Source: CAZZIZ01 sp964654535 (GTDB lineage: Bacteria > Bacteroidota > Bacteroidia > Chitinophagales > UBA2359). From it: a DNA stretch of 24,897 nt. Positions 1-6,932 of the stretch are shown in pieces. Every line of letters begins with the position of its first letter. Positions within the stretch are counted from its first letter, which is position 1. A program made the translations under genes and the position numbers. Under the pieces are notes generated by a model. It made no database searches and was not told the DNA's origin. It saw only the letters and a list, made by a program, of their open reading frames with translations. The stretch spans positions 1-24,897 of the forward strand of contig CAZZIZ010000025.1 in NCBI GenBank assembly GCA_964654535.1. The letters run 5' to 3'.

Positions 1-102
1 GGCTCCACGCAATAACTCAACAGCGCAGTTACAAGAAATATTTTTATCGTCCAGGTTTTCAATTACTACCAATCTATTCCCAAACGAAAACACTTGTGTC
101 AT
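1..102 (-). CDS. Partial CDS running off the left edge, unknown function
   Basis: Reading the minus strand from an ATG at 102-100, the frame stays open for 34 codons to the window edge (starts MTQVFSFGNRL). The ATG lies 7 nt after the TAA stop (110-112) of the propeller lipoprotein, the close spacing seen elsewhere in this minus-strand run, so it may be the next gene of the same transcript. There is no signal peptide at the start and no recognisable domain in the visible part. It could be a chance open frame; 34 codons are not decisive. Confidence 0.4.
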   Translation of the reverse strand, partial: MTQVFSFGNRLVVIENLDDKNISCNCAVELLRGA

Positions 103-109
103 CGCTTTG

Positions 110-1216
110 TTAAGGATGCCAAAAGCAGTTAGCATCCTCATCTTGAAAACGGCAAGCACCGTCTAGAGAGCCAAGCCATATGCCGCCTTCATCGTCTTCG
201 GTAATACCGAAGTACATTCTGCCTCCTTCACGTATTACTTCTGGTTCAAAGACTTCGTTTGTTTTCAATTGTGCAGCATTATAACGCGAGAGTTGCCAAT
301 AGTGGTGCTTAGCGGAAACGGAACTGGTCCAGATATTTCCTGCGCGGTCTTCATAGATGCGCCCAACGAAAGTGTCTGTATATTGTAAAAATGATTCGCC
401 GTCGTATTTCCAAAGGCCATCGTTGCCGCCGAGCCACATATTTCCGTTGCGGTCTTTTATGATGCAACGCGTATTGCCAAAGCCTTGACCGTCTTCTCTT
501 TCTAGTACGCTGAAACTTTTGCCATCGTAAATATTGGTGTAACCTCGGGTAGCAATCCAGTACCTTCCATTGTCATCTTCAATGACTCCGTTTATGTCTA
601 TGTCGTGCAATCCGTTTTCGGCAGTGAAGTTTTCGAAGCTTTTTCCGTCGAAGCGACTTAGTCCCTTCTCGCTGCCTATCCAGATATCTCCTTTCTTGTC
701 TTGGTACAAGTTGGTCACTCGGTCGTTCACCAGTCCGTCCGAGCTGTCGTAGTTTGTAAATGTTTTACCATCGTATTTATACACGCCCGCGCCAACCATT
801 GCAAACCAAACATTTCCATCGCGATCTTCCATTATGCTAAAGGCTCTCCATCTGCGCAGTCCTTCTTTGTTGGTGTGATTGGTAAAGGTTTTGCCATCGT
901 AGCTTTGTATGCCTTCCCAAGTAGCCAGCCATATCGTTCCCTTACTGTCTTGCAGAATAGTCCGAGTAATGTGCTTCGGACCATAGGGAGATGAGATGGT
1001 CTTGGTTGATGTAAAGTAGCTATCGAAGTCGGAGCTGTCGATTGGTATTTCCTCCAGCTCTATTATTTCTCCAGGCCTGTTCTTTACGGCCGTAGAAGTA
1101 CCTAGTTCATTGCTATTGGACAATGGCTGCTTGCACGCCAAGATGCTGATAACGAAAAAGAAGAAAACACTGAAAATGTGGCCGATTACTTTACCTGAGC
1201 TTCGCACGAAACTCAA
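110..1216 (-). CDS. Lipoprotein with two-component-regulator-type beta-propeller repeats
   Basis: The 368-residue protein begins with a hydrophobic signal ending in a lipobox (ILAC, about residues 25-28), so it is probably a lipoprotein exposed to the periplasm or surface. From about residue 85 it carries repeated Reg_prop-type blades with the pattern GxxW(L/F/I)xxxxGxxxYDGKxFxxY. This repeat is best known from the sensor part of hybrid two-component systems, but no histidine kinase or transmembrane domain follows here, so it is a stand-alone propeller, likely for binding or scaffolding. The start is a TTG at 1214-1216, only 2 nt after the stop of the upstream lipoprotein gene. The next in-frame ATG falls far inside the repeats and would remove the signal, so TTG is preferred. 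The ligand is unknown. Confidence 0.8.
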   Translation of the reverse strand: MSFVRSSGKVIGHIFSVFFFFVISILACKQPLSNSNELGTSTAVKNRPGEIIELEEIPIDSSDFDSYFTSTKTISSPYGPKHITRTILQDSKGTIWLATWEGIQSYDGKTFTNHTNKEGLRRWRAFSIMEDRDGNVWFAMVGAGVYKYDGKTFTNYDSSDGLVNDRVTNLYQDKKGDIWIGSEKGLSRFDGKSFENFTAENGLHDIDINGVIEDDNGRYWIATRGYTNIYDGKSFSVLEREDGQGFGNTRCIIKDRNGNMWLGGNDGLWKYDGESFLQYTDTFVGRIYEDRAGNIWTSSVSAKHHYWQLSRYNAAQLKTNEVFEPEVIREGGRMYFGITEDDEGGIWLGSLDGACRFQDEDANCFWHP

Positions 1217-1218
1217 GC

Positions 1219-1656
1219 CTAGTAATTTGAAATGCCTAAAGCGTCCATAGTGGCCGGGTCGAGAACGCCGCTGTGCAGGCCAGACTTATTCTGAAAATCT
1301 ACTAGCGCAGCCAAGGTTTCGGCACCCAGTTCGTCGCTTCGAAATTCCTCCTCACTAAATGTATAGCCCAAGCCATAAAGTTTTGTTTTTACTTGGTGCT
1401 TTAACTCAGGAGTCAACTGATGCGGGCAGAGCACCTCGAGAAATTGTTTTCCCTTGGCGGTCTGAACCTTGGTGTAGCACTTACCTTCCTCGTTTTTGTC
1501 ATCAAGTTCTTTGGTGAAAACTTGTTCTTTAGGTGCTGCAGACTCAACTTTTTCCTTGGCTTTGCTGCTTGCCGATTTCGCTTTTTTTCCAGCCGAACAA
1601 GCACCGAACAAAAGCGTTACAATAAGTATAGTCAGAAATGTTCTTAGCGTATCCAT
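1219..1656 (-). CDS. Lipoprotein with C-terminal peptidoglycan-binding-like fold
   Basis: The 145-residue protein has a signal peptide with lipobox FGAC (about 17-20), a Lys/Ala/Ser-rich linker, then a C-terminal half resembling a PG_binding_1 domain: a helix with LYGLGY, then TLAALVDFQ, a GL..G..D..T turn and a final LGI. The family usually binds cell-wall peptides, so an outer-membrane lipoprotein touching peptidoglycan is a reasonable inference. It is a clear paralogue of the gene at 2165-2590, sharing VLCPxQxTPEL, FQ and the ALGI-N end. Its ATG (1656-1654) lies inside the last codons of the upstream membrane-protein gene, a 13-nt overlap suggesting translational coupling. Two visible cysteines in the mature part (KCYT and VLCP) also exist in the paralogue and may form a disulphide. 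Confidence 0.75.
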   Translation of the reverse strand: MDTLRTFLTILIVTLLFGACSAGKKAKSASSKAKEKVESAAPKEQVFTKELDDKNEEGKCYTKVQTAKGKQFLEVLCPHQLTPELKHQVKTKLYGLGYTFSEEEFRSDELGAETLAALVDFQNKSGLHSGVLDPATMDALGISNY

Positions 1657-2081
1657 CTCTTACCGCTTGCGTGTCGAGCAAAGAACATCAACATAACTGC
1701 AAATATAATTATGACCGTATTCATTATGGCTGGGAAGGCGCCCATAACTTCCATAGTGTTACTTAAAAAGTACATATAGAACGATTGTACCAACACCAAA
1801 ATGAGGGAGAGCAAAAACATAGGTCCCGCCCAACTTTTCTTAAGAAATAGTAGAAGACAACCTAATACTCCTGTCGCTACTGACAAGCCGAAAACTACGG
1901 TAACCCAAAAAGGCTGTGCGGCGTAGAGCGCTTGTTGTGCTTCAGGTAGCGAGGCTAAGGTATCGGCGTTCATAGCAGCATCGGATACAAAGGCACCAAC
2001 ACCCATTAGATTCCAAATCATACCAACAGCAGCTACAATCCAAAACCAGATTGGAGGTTTTACGTAATTTATTTTATCCAT
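1644..2081 (-). CDS. Small four-helix membrane protein of unknown function
   Basis: The 145-residue protein has four hydrophobic segments (about residues 11-31, 58-79, 85-106 and 115-134), with a periplasmic-looking loop containing ALPEAQQALY between the first two. Small proteins of this pattern (PPIWFW at the N-terminus, LPEAQQALY in the loop) are widespread in Bacteroidota and Proteobacteria. From memory they are sometimes labelled sugar transporter, which nothing here supports. The ATG at 2081-2079 fits. The gene overlaps the following lipoprotein gene by 13 nt and so is probably in an operon with it and with the propeller lipoprotein. An 83-nt gap separates it from the paralogous lipoprotein gene upstream. 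Function unknown. Confidence 0.7.
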   Translation of the reverse strand: MDKINYVKPPIWFWIVAAVGMIWNLMGVGAFVSDAAMNADTLASLPEAQQALYAAQPFWVTVVFGLSVATGVLGCLLLFLKKSWAGPMFLLSLILVLVQSFYMYFLSNTMEVMGAFPAIMNTVIIIFAVMLMFFARHASGKRWIR

Positions 2082-2164
2082 AGGTACGTCGTGCTTTTGT
2101 GAATTTGATTATTCAAAATAAGCAATTTTGATAGTGTCACTGGAAAGCGCCCTATCAAATTTTA

Positions 2165-2590
2165 TTAAAAATTTGTAATACCGAGTGCGTTTAGGGTTTC
2201 AGCGGCTATTATTTCTCGGTGCATCTGGCCACTTGGAAGTTCGGCGCTAAGTTGAAAATTCATTAATGCTGCTCTGCTATCCGATCCAAAAGCTGGGTTG
2301 TTTAGTTCCGCATCTGTTATGGGATAGTCAAGTGCGCGAAGCCTTATTTTGATTTGCTTTACGAGTTCTGGTGTTATTTGTTCAGGGCATAAGACCATTA
2401 CAAAGTTTGACTCACCATTGGGGAGTTTTGCTTTGGAGCGGCAGTTTTTTTGTTCTCCCGAATCTTGTTGGCTGCTTTTAGCAGTTGTTGTTTGAATCGA
2501 AGTAGATTGTGTTTCTTGACCTGCGCCACAGGCGCTTATACAAAGCGCAATAATTGCGAGCGCAATTATTGATTTAAAAGAATGAGTCAT
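2165..2590 (-). CDS. Lipoprotein, paralogue of the 1219-1656 product (peptidoglycan-binding-like)
   Basis: The 141-residue protein has a signal with lipobox ISAC (about 18-21), a Gln/Ser/Thr-rich linker, a Cys pair (NCRS, VLCP) and a C-terminal domain with IRLRALDYP, AALMNFQ, SGQ and ALGITNF, colinear with the 1219-1656 protein. The glycine/aspartate turn typical of PG_binding_1 is less clear here (SGQMHREII), so this copy is the more diverged of the two. It is first in the minus-strand run and should carry the promoter, but no good TAnnTTTG box was found in 2591-2740. Its ATG is at 2590-2588. Confidence 0.72.
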   Translation of the reverse strand: MTHSFKSIIALAIIALCISACGAGQETQSTSIQTTTAKSSQQDSGEQKNCRSKAKLPNGESNFVMVLCPEQITPELVKQIKIRLRALDYPITDAELNNPAFGSDSRAALMNFQLSAELPSGQMHREIIAAETLNALGITNF

Positions 2591-2740
2591 TTTGCGATTT
2601 CTGGTAACTGGGATTCAAATTAAGCTTTTTTGATTTTTTGAGCAGGAGATGTTTTCCAGTTTAAGCGCATTGAAACTCAAACGAACACACAGATTTCTCG
2701 GCTACGTTCGAAATGACTTTTGGTTTCGAGCACTTGCTTC

Positions 2741-2950
2741 GCGTGAGGGATAGAGGGGTTTGTTTGAGCTCCTGTTGTTGACAAACGCCGAGTCCTCAGC
2801 ACCCAAGTGCTGGAGGGACGATGCGTGCAGTCAACAGAACAGAGCGAGCCCCGAAAGCCCGACCCCGAACTTGCTGCGCCGTAGCAATGTTGCTTGCCGA
2901 AGGCAGAAGCAAATTGCGAGAAGCGGCAGAAGTGAGTGGGGCACGCCCAA
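2741..2950 (+). repeat. Structured intergenic repeat, copy A
   Basis: One of four copies of a folded element; this copy fills most of the 366-bp gap 2591-2956. Ends: GCGTGAGGG at 2741 and GGGCACGCCC ending at 2948 (then AA). Pairings seen: GCGTG with CACGC at the termini; GGGG 2755-2758 with CCCC 2849-2852; CTGTT 2772-2776 plus GTTGAC with GTCAAC then AACAG 2838-2842, leaving AG 2836-2837 unpaired; ACTT 2869-2872 plus GCTGC with GCGGC then AAGT 2930-2933, again with AG unpaired; and an inner arm GCTT-GCC, loop GAA, GGC-AG-AAGC (2892-2910). It ends 7 nt from the glycosyltransferase stop codon. Confidence 0.9.
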
Positions 2951-2956
2951 AATTAA

Positions 2957-4081
2957 TTATGAACTCGGAAAAATAAATTCCTTTAAACGCTCTCCGTTCG
3001 CATCATCATCGAAATACTGCTGCATCAATTTTGAACGGGTTTGTATTTCGGCATCGACCATTTCTAGGTCTTTGAGTCGGGCGGCTTGTTTTATAAAGTC
3101 TTCGCGGTCTTGCGCCAAGTGACAGAGCGATTCGATGCCCGTGCCGGCCACCATTGTTTCGTTGACCAAAATATGTCGGCCGCGATAAAGCGCGTTGATG
3201 AGCTTAAGTTTGATGCCGGTGCCTTGAAAGGTGGGCAGCAAGTGTATGTGCGCATCGCTGATTAATTTGTCTAGTGTGTCCTGGTCGGGATCGGCGATGA
3301 GATCGACTTCCTTATCTCGGCAGCCGCGCCTAATACGCGGGCCGGGTTGCTTGCCGGCTATAACCAGCGGCAGGGGTAGGTAAGGTGCGAGTTCTTCTAG
3401 AATGTAGTGCACCGCTTTTTCGTTTTCGACTACGCTGAGATTGCCTTGGTACAAAACAAAATCGCCGGAACCGATCTGGGTTTCGACTTGTCGATTTCCG
3501 TGAAAAACATTGACTAGTTCGCTCTGGGTGAATCCTTCTTTTCTGTAGTAATCGCGATCGTTAGGGGTGATGCAAAAAATGCCTGCGGCTTTTTGCAATA
3601 TCGCTTCGTAAGGTTTGAGCAAGTTTGCTTCGCGCTCCAGATACATGCGTCGCAGATTGGAGGTGTCTGCGTCGGCTAGGTTTTGATAGTACTGCCACTC
3701 CACGTTGTGCATGCGCACGTACTTTTTTCGCTGCTCTAGTTCGGCGTGATCTAAATAGTATGTGCAGTGTATTCCGTCGAACAAAATTGGCGCGTCGACG
3801 CTTTTTAAATTGTCGAGTAGTTCGTCGCATTGTCTGGAGAGGACGATGTGCGGTACGTTGGAGATGGTGCTTTTCCAAAACGAACTGCGCGGATAGTAGT
3901 GTACCGCTTGGCAGTATTTGGCTAGTTCGGGTTGATGGTTGCGTCCGTAATCGAAGCAGTGGAATATAATATGAACACCTGTTCGATGTAGCGCTTTGAG
4001 TTTATAGAATACGTCGATAGCTCCGCCGTAATTAGGCGGATAGGGTACATCGAAGGCTACTATGTGGAGAACTGGCGGCAA
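2957..4081 (-). CDS. Glycosyltransferase, GT-B fold, family 4-like
   Basis: The 374-residue protein has the layout of a GT-B glycosyltransferase. The N-terminal domain opens with LHIVAFDVPYPPNYGGA (residues 5-21), the glycine-rich acceptor-side loop typical of GT4-like enzymes, and has RMHNVEWQYY at 123-132. The C-terminal nucleotide-sugar domain starts near YQGNLSVVEN (211-220), has LVIAGKQPG (239-247), and shows the donor-binding run FQGTGIKLKLINAL (285-298). There is no signal peptide, so it should act in the cytoplasm, probably in polysaccharide or glycoconjugate synthesis; donor and acceptor cannot be told. Start is TTG at 4081-4079, because an in-frame stop lies five codons upstream and no ATG precedes the first beta strand. 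It is much GC-richer than most neighbours and stands alone, without other polysaccharide genes. Confidence 0.8.
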   Translation of the reverse strand: MPPVLHIVAFDVPYPPNYGGAIDVFYKLKALHRTGVHIIFHCFDYGRNHQPELAKYCQAVHYYPRSSFWKSTISNVPHIVLSRQCDELLDNLKSVDAPILFDGIHCTYYLDHAELEQRKKYVRMHNVEWQYYQNLADADTSNLRRMYLEREANLLKPYEAILQKAAGIFCITPNDRDYYRKEGFTQSELVNVFHGNRQVETQIGSGDFVLYQGNLSVVENEKAVHYILEELAPYLPLPLVIAGKQPGPRIRRGCRDKEVDLIADPDQDTLDKLISDAHIHLLPTFQGTGIKLKLINALYRGRHILVNETMVAGTGIESLCHLAQDREDFIKQAARLKDLEMVDAEIQTRSKLMQQYFDDDANGERLKEFIFPSS

Positions 4082-4109
4082 TTGTTTAGTAGTTACCTAA
4101 AAAATGGAG

Positions 4110-4156
4110 TATATTTGCTAATATATTTGGCAAAATGAGCATTGTGCTTGGCCAAA
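4110..4156 (+). promoter_or_regulatory. Tandem -7 boxes and inverted-repeat operator upstream of the XRE/S24 regulator
   Basis: In the 103-bp divergent spacer, two exact TAnnTTTG boxes (TATATTTG at 4110-4117 and 4122-4129) match the Bacteroidota -7 consensus and point toward the regulator. They are overlapped by two dyads: TTTGC 4114-4118 with GCAAA 4130-4134, and a perfect TTTGGC 4126-4131 with GCCAAA 4151-4156. Dyads over the promoter of a helix-turn-helix repressor suggest autoregulation, possibly also control of the divergent glycosyltransferase gene. The -33 element is not clear. Confidence 0.6.
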
Positions 4157-4184
4157 TGTAAAACGTTTTCATCAAGCAATTGTT

Positions 4185-5042
4185 ATGAAAGAAGGATTAG
4201 ACATCGTCAACAAGAACATTAAGTATATCCGAAAGTTGAGTAATCAGACTCAGGAGGCATTTGCCACGGAGTTGGGTATAAAGCGATCCAGTTTGGGGGC
4301 TTATGAGGAGGGGCGTGCGCGTCCAAATCAAAACACCATTAATGAGATTGCGAAGAAGTACAACCTGACTTTAGACCAATTGCTGACAGAAGATTTGAGT
4401 GAGGCGGCTACGGCGAGCCTTTTCAACAGCAAGGGGGATAAGTCGAGTAAGTACTCAGGTAACAAGATGCGCGTCTTGGCCGTTACTGTAGATAGTGATG
4501 ACCGAGAAAACATTGAAATGGTACAAGTAAAAGCACGCGCGGGTTATTTGGAGGGCTATGCCGATCCAGAATATTTGTCGGATTTACCACGTTTCCGATT
4601 GCCCTTTTTGCCGCAGGGCACTTACAGAGCATTTGAGATACAGGGTGACTCTATGTTGCCGCTGCAACCGGGTTCTATTGTAGTGGGCGAATACGTCGAA
4701 GATTGGTACAACATTAAGAATGGTGATACCTACGTTATTATTTCCAAAGACGATGGGGTGGTGTACAAGCGCGTAACCAATAACATAAATCGTGACGGTA
4801 CTTTTTCTTTGTTGTCGGACAACCTGGCTTACCCAGTTTACGAACTTAACGCTGATAGCGTGATGGAAGTTTGGAAAGCCAAGGCATTTATAAGTCAAGA
4901 TTTGCCGGAGAGCAATATGTCTATTGCCAAAGTAAGCAGCATCGTTATGGACTTGCAGCAGCAAGTAGGAAGTTTGCGCGATGAGTTAGATAGTAATCGT
5001 TCAAAGTCTTCGACTAAAACAGGGAAGGCCAAGAAGAAATAG
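4185..5042 (+). CDS. LexA-like transcriptional regulator: XRE helix-turn-helix plus S24 peptidase domain
   Basis: The 285-residue protein has an N-terminal XRE/Cro-CI helix-turn-helix (about 9-67, with TQEAFATELGI and RSSLGAYEEGRARP), a linker, and a C-terminal S24/LexA-type domain (about 113-240). The autoproteolysis elements are all visible: an Ala-Gly bond at A119-G120 (KARAGYLEGY), the serine nucleophile S156 in GDSM, and the lysine base K195 in VVYKRV. Spacings of 37 and 39 residues resemble E. coli LexA (35 and 37). It is therefore probably a repressor that can cleave itself under stress, or a non-cleaving relative that uses the domain for dimerisation. A Lys/Ser-rich tail ends the protein after a short coiled-coil-like stretch (about 250-272). 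No phage genes are nearby. An operator-like dyad sits at its promoter and a terminator follows. Confidence 0.85.
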   Translation: MKEGLDIVNKNIKYIRKLSNQTQEAFATELGIKRSSLGAYEEGRARPNQNTINEIAKKYNLTLDQLLTEDLSEAATASLFNSKGDKSSKYSGNKMRVLAVTVDSDDRENIEMVQVKARAGYLEGYADPEYLSDLPRFRLPFLPQGTYRAFEIQGDSMLPLQPGSIVVGEYVEDWYNIKNGDTYVIISKDDGVVYKRVTNNINRDGTFSLLSDNLAYPVYELNADSVMEVWKAKAFISQDLPESNMSIAKVSSIVMDLQQQVGSLRDELDSNRSKSSTKTGKAKKK

Positions 5043-5093
5043 GGTCACGACTCTAGCAGTCGAATTTTTATTTGATTGTTACACGAGTGACCC
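5042..5093 (+). other. Nested inverted repeats after the regulator stop codon
   Basis: GGGTCAC (5042-5048, starting in the stop codon) pairs with GTGACCC (5087-5093). Overlapping its left arm is a small hairpin CGACT-ctagc-AGTCG (5048-5062) followed by AATTTTTATTT. The two foldings share one base and could be alternatives; the inner one with its T-rich tail could be a weak terminator. Confidence 0.5.
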
Positions 5094-5108
5094 ACCATTA
5101 TTGATTAG

Positions 5109-5140
5109 GCCCTGCACTTTTTTTAGTGTGGGGCTTTTAT
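5109..5140 (+). terminator. Rho-independent terminator downstream of the XRE/S24 regulator
   Basis: GCCCTGCACT (5109-5118) pairs over its full length, with two G-U wobbles, with AGTGTGGGGC (5125-5134) around a T6 loop, followed by TTTTATTG. This is a good intrinsic terminator for the plus-strand regulator gene that ends 67 nt upstream. The remainder of the gap, 5141-5329, holds nothing recognisable. Confidence 0.75.
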
Positions 5141-5329
5141 TGTGCTTTAAATCTACTCTGGCCAGACTCACTAAAAAAAGATGCGTAAAACTCAGCTTGT
5201 ATTTCCTAACTATTTTCCAAGCAAGTAAAGCTACTTCTATGTACATTGAGAAAGGTCACAAAACGTCGAACCTACGTAATCTCCCGAAACAATGATTTTT
5301 AAATTAGCACCTTTTAAAATTGAGATAGC

Positions 5330-5821
5330 ATGAGAGTTTTTATCCCTGCACTTTTCATATTGCTTTTGTCATGCAATTTCTCAAAACCAATTCAAGACAG
5401 TGCAATCACAGTTGAAGAAAGTGTAATCACAGCTGAAGAAAAGGAATTAGCAAAGGACCTTATCCAAGGAGCTTTCGATGACTTGTGGGCCGGAATGGAT
5501 TCGAGTAAAATCCACAATTACCATACTGATGATTTCGTTATTCTAGAACATGGTGAAGTATGGGACAACGAAAGAATAAAGCAGTTCATGCGTGAACAAC
5601 TGGCAAACGAAAACAGAGCCAAAAGAATAAATAAAATGGATTACATATTCATAGATAAATATGGCGAATCAATACAGATCGCATATCATAATAAAGCCGA
5701 GTTTTTCGTACGAGATAGCTTAGTTTGGACCGGAGCCTGGTTAGAAAGTGCCTTGGCGATAAAAACGTCAGAAGGGTGGAGGTTGAAAATGATGCATTCA
5801 ACTAGAAAAGTAAGTAAATAA
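5330..5821 (+). CDS. Lipoprotein with NTF2/SnoaL-like (DUF4440-type) domain
   Basis: The 163-residue protein starts with a short signal ending in lipobox LLSC (about 12-15). From about residue 37 it follows the NTF2-like pattern of SnoaL/DUF4440 proteins: a helix with LIQGAFDDLWAGMDSSKI, then YHTDDFVILEHGEVWDN, a strand set ending in AIKTSEGWRLKMMHSTR. This cone-shaped fold binds small ligands or has isomerase-like activity; no catalytic residue can be assigned here. It is AT-rich and begins a plus-strand trio of small envelope genes. Just after the signal a 21-bp tandem duplication produces SAITVEE-SVITAEE. The ATG at 5330 is supported by the signal peptide. Confidence 0.7.
   Translation: MRVFIPALFILLLSCNFSKPIQDSAITVEESVITAEEKELAKDLIQGAFDDLWAGMDSSKIHNYHTDDFVILEHGEVWDNERIKQFMREQLANENRAKRINKMDYIFIDKYGESIQIAYHNKAEFFVRDSLVWTGAWLESALAIKTSEGWRLKMMHSTRKVSK
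5399..5440 (+). repeat. 21-bp tandem duplication inside the lipoprotein gene
   Basis: Positions 5399-5419 and 5420-5440 are the same 21-bp unit (AGTGYAATCACAG core) with 19 of 21 bases identical. The unit is a multiple of three and adds seven residues (SAITVEE/SVITAEE) to the flexible linker behind the lipobox, leaving the folded domain intact. Confidence 0.85.
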
Positions 5822-5823
5822 TA

Positions 5824-5915
5824 GGATAGCTAGCGTACGAAATCGAATCATAGCTATCCCCAAAAATTTAAGTGACCTGGCTTGAACTCTTGATTGATTA
5901 GGATTACAATCAAGA
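5824..5915. other. Two perfect hairpins in the 5822-6028 spacer
   Basis: GGATAGCTA (5824-5832) pairs with TAGCTATCC (5851-5859) across an 18-nt loop, starting right after the upstream stop codon. TCTTGATTG (5888-5896) pairs with CAATCAAGA (5907-5915) across a 10-nt loop. Neither is followed by a T-run on either strand, so they are not classical terminators. They may still mark the end of the upstream transcript. Confidence 0.5.
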
Positions 5916-5964
5916 ATCATTGTCCAATCAAACCTTTGCTCCGAGGCTCGTTGTGGGCAATTAG

Positions 5965-5972
5965 TATTTTTG
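5965..5972 (+). promoter_or_regulatory. Possible -7 box for the 6029 gene
   Basis: TATTTTTG fits TAnnTTTG and lies 56 nt upstream of the ATG at 6029. The nearest upstream TTTG is 26 nt away, longer than usual, so support is moderate. In this AT-rich stretch the match could be chance. Confidence 0.35.
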
Positions 5973-6028
5973 CTATTCTTTATCTTAAAAAGGTAGAGTA
6001 ATAAGTTACCCTTCATTAGCAAAGTTAA

Positions 6029-6403
6029 ATGGAGCAAATTTTTAGACTATGCTTATTCATTGCTGGGATAATAAATACAATCCCCGCAATCTTAGCCTTC
6101 TTTCCAAGTAGGATAAGCGATTCCTACGGAATAGAAATTCCAAATTCAAACTACGAGTTGTTGCTTAGACATAGAGCAGCCCTTTTTGGTATTGTTGGTG
6201 GGATAATGCTTTACTCCGCGATAACGCGGAAAAACTATTCTATGGCTGTATTAATTGGCTTAGTTAGTATGATTTCTTTCATCGTGCTTTTGAAATTTGC
6301 TACAGGAGAGATAAATTCCGAATTGCACAAGGTGATGAAGGTGGATATTGTCGGAATAGTGGCATTAGCGATTGGATGTTTCTTTTACAAGTTTAAATCA
6401 TAA
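6029..6403 (+). CDS. Small four-helix membrane protein, unknown function
   Basis: The 124-residue protein has four hydrophobic segments (about 5-25, 50-65, 70-90 and 103-121) joined by a loop with SYGIEIPNSNYELLLRHRA. The arrangement of conserved-looking Arg/His (LLLRHRAALFGIVGG) before the second helix recalls small uncharacterised Bacteroidota membrane proteins; no enzyme or transporter motif is visible. It lies between two lipoprotein genes on the same strand (gaps 207 and 45 nt), so it may share a transcript with the downstream one. Start ATG at 6029. Confidence 0.65.
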   Translation: MEQIFRLCLFIAGIINTIPAILAFFPSRISDSYGIEIPNSNYELLLRHRAALFGIVGGIMLYSAITRKNYSMAVLIGLVSMISFIVLLKFATGEINSELHKVMKVDIVGIVALAIGCFFYKFKS

Positions 6404-6448
6404 TAGAGATCTAGCCTTAAATGGGCGAGCGTCTGACCTTATCTGAGA

Positions 6449-6928
6449 ATGGACTCACTTCGTTTAATCCTTTTCGCCAGCCTATTGCTTGTATCCTGTG
6501 GTAGTGCGGTTACAGAGAATCGTCAAAGCGATAGTTCGCTAGATAAGCCAGAATTACGGACTGATACAATTAAGTATAGCGACTTAAATATCTTCGAAGG
6601 TGATTCCATTGTAAAAGAATATTATTTACTAGCTGATAAAAAATACAGCGGTCTCGCAGTAGAATACCAAATGGCCGAAGACGGTCGGTGGAGTTTTGTT
6701 TACACTTTTAAAGCGGGTGTCATGCATCGCTTAGATGTCTACGGAGTCAATGACTACCAACATCGATTTGTAGAAATGCGTAACGGCTACGAATACCATA
6801 CAGTAATGTATCACCGAAATGGTGAACGGTATATAGAAGAGTTTTATGATCGAAATAAGGAGTCGATTGGAACTTGGAAAAGTTGGGATAGCACAGGAAA
6901 ACTAGTCTGGCAAAAAGAATTTGACTAG
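6449..6928 (+). CDS. Lipoprotein with MORN-like repeats
   Basis: The 159-residue protein has a signal peptide with lipobox LVSC (about 14-17). The mature part contains repeated short beta-hairpin units with aromatic and glycine residues, clearest at the C-terminus (YHRNGERYIEEFYDRNK and GTWKSWDSTGKLVWQKEF), resembling the MORN-variant repeats often found in Bacteroidota lipoproteins. Database names such as toxin-antitoxin antidote component for this repeat are not evidence of such a role here. Its stop (6926-6928) lies 4 nt from the stop of the convergent Kazal gene, so the two transcripts must overlap or end within each other. AT-rich like the two genes before it. Confidence 0.65.
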   Translation: MDSLRLILFASLLLVSCGSAVTENRQSDSSLDKPELRTDTIKYSDLNIFEGDSIVKEYYLLADKKYSGLAVEYQMAEDGRWSFVYTFKAGVMHRLDVYGVNDYQHRFVEMRNGYEYHTVMYHRNGERYIEEFYDRNKESIGTWKSWDSTGKLVWQKEFD

Positions 6929-6932
6929 TTAA

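Noticed and set aside
2760..3122. 120-codon plus-strand open frame from repeat A into the glycosyltransferase
   Set aside because: Half lies in the repeat and half antisense to a well-supported gene.
5101..5295. 64-codon plus-strand open frame after the regulator
   Set aside because: It begins inside the terminator hairpin and has no recognisable protein features.
6449..6928. Toxin-antitoxin role for the MORN-like lipoprotein
   Set aside because: That label comes from a repeat-family name only; no toxin-like partner lies next to it and it carries a lipoprotein signal.
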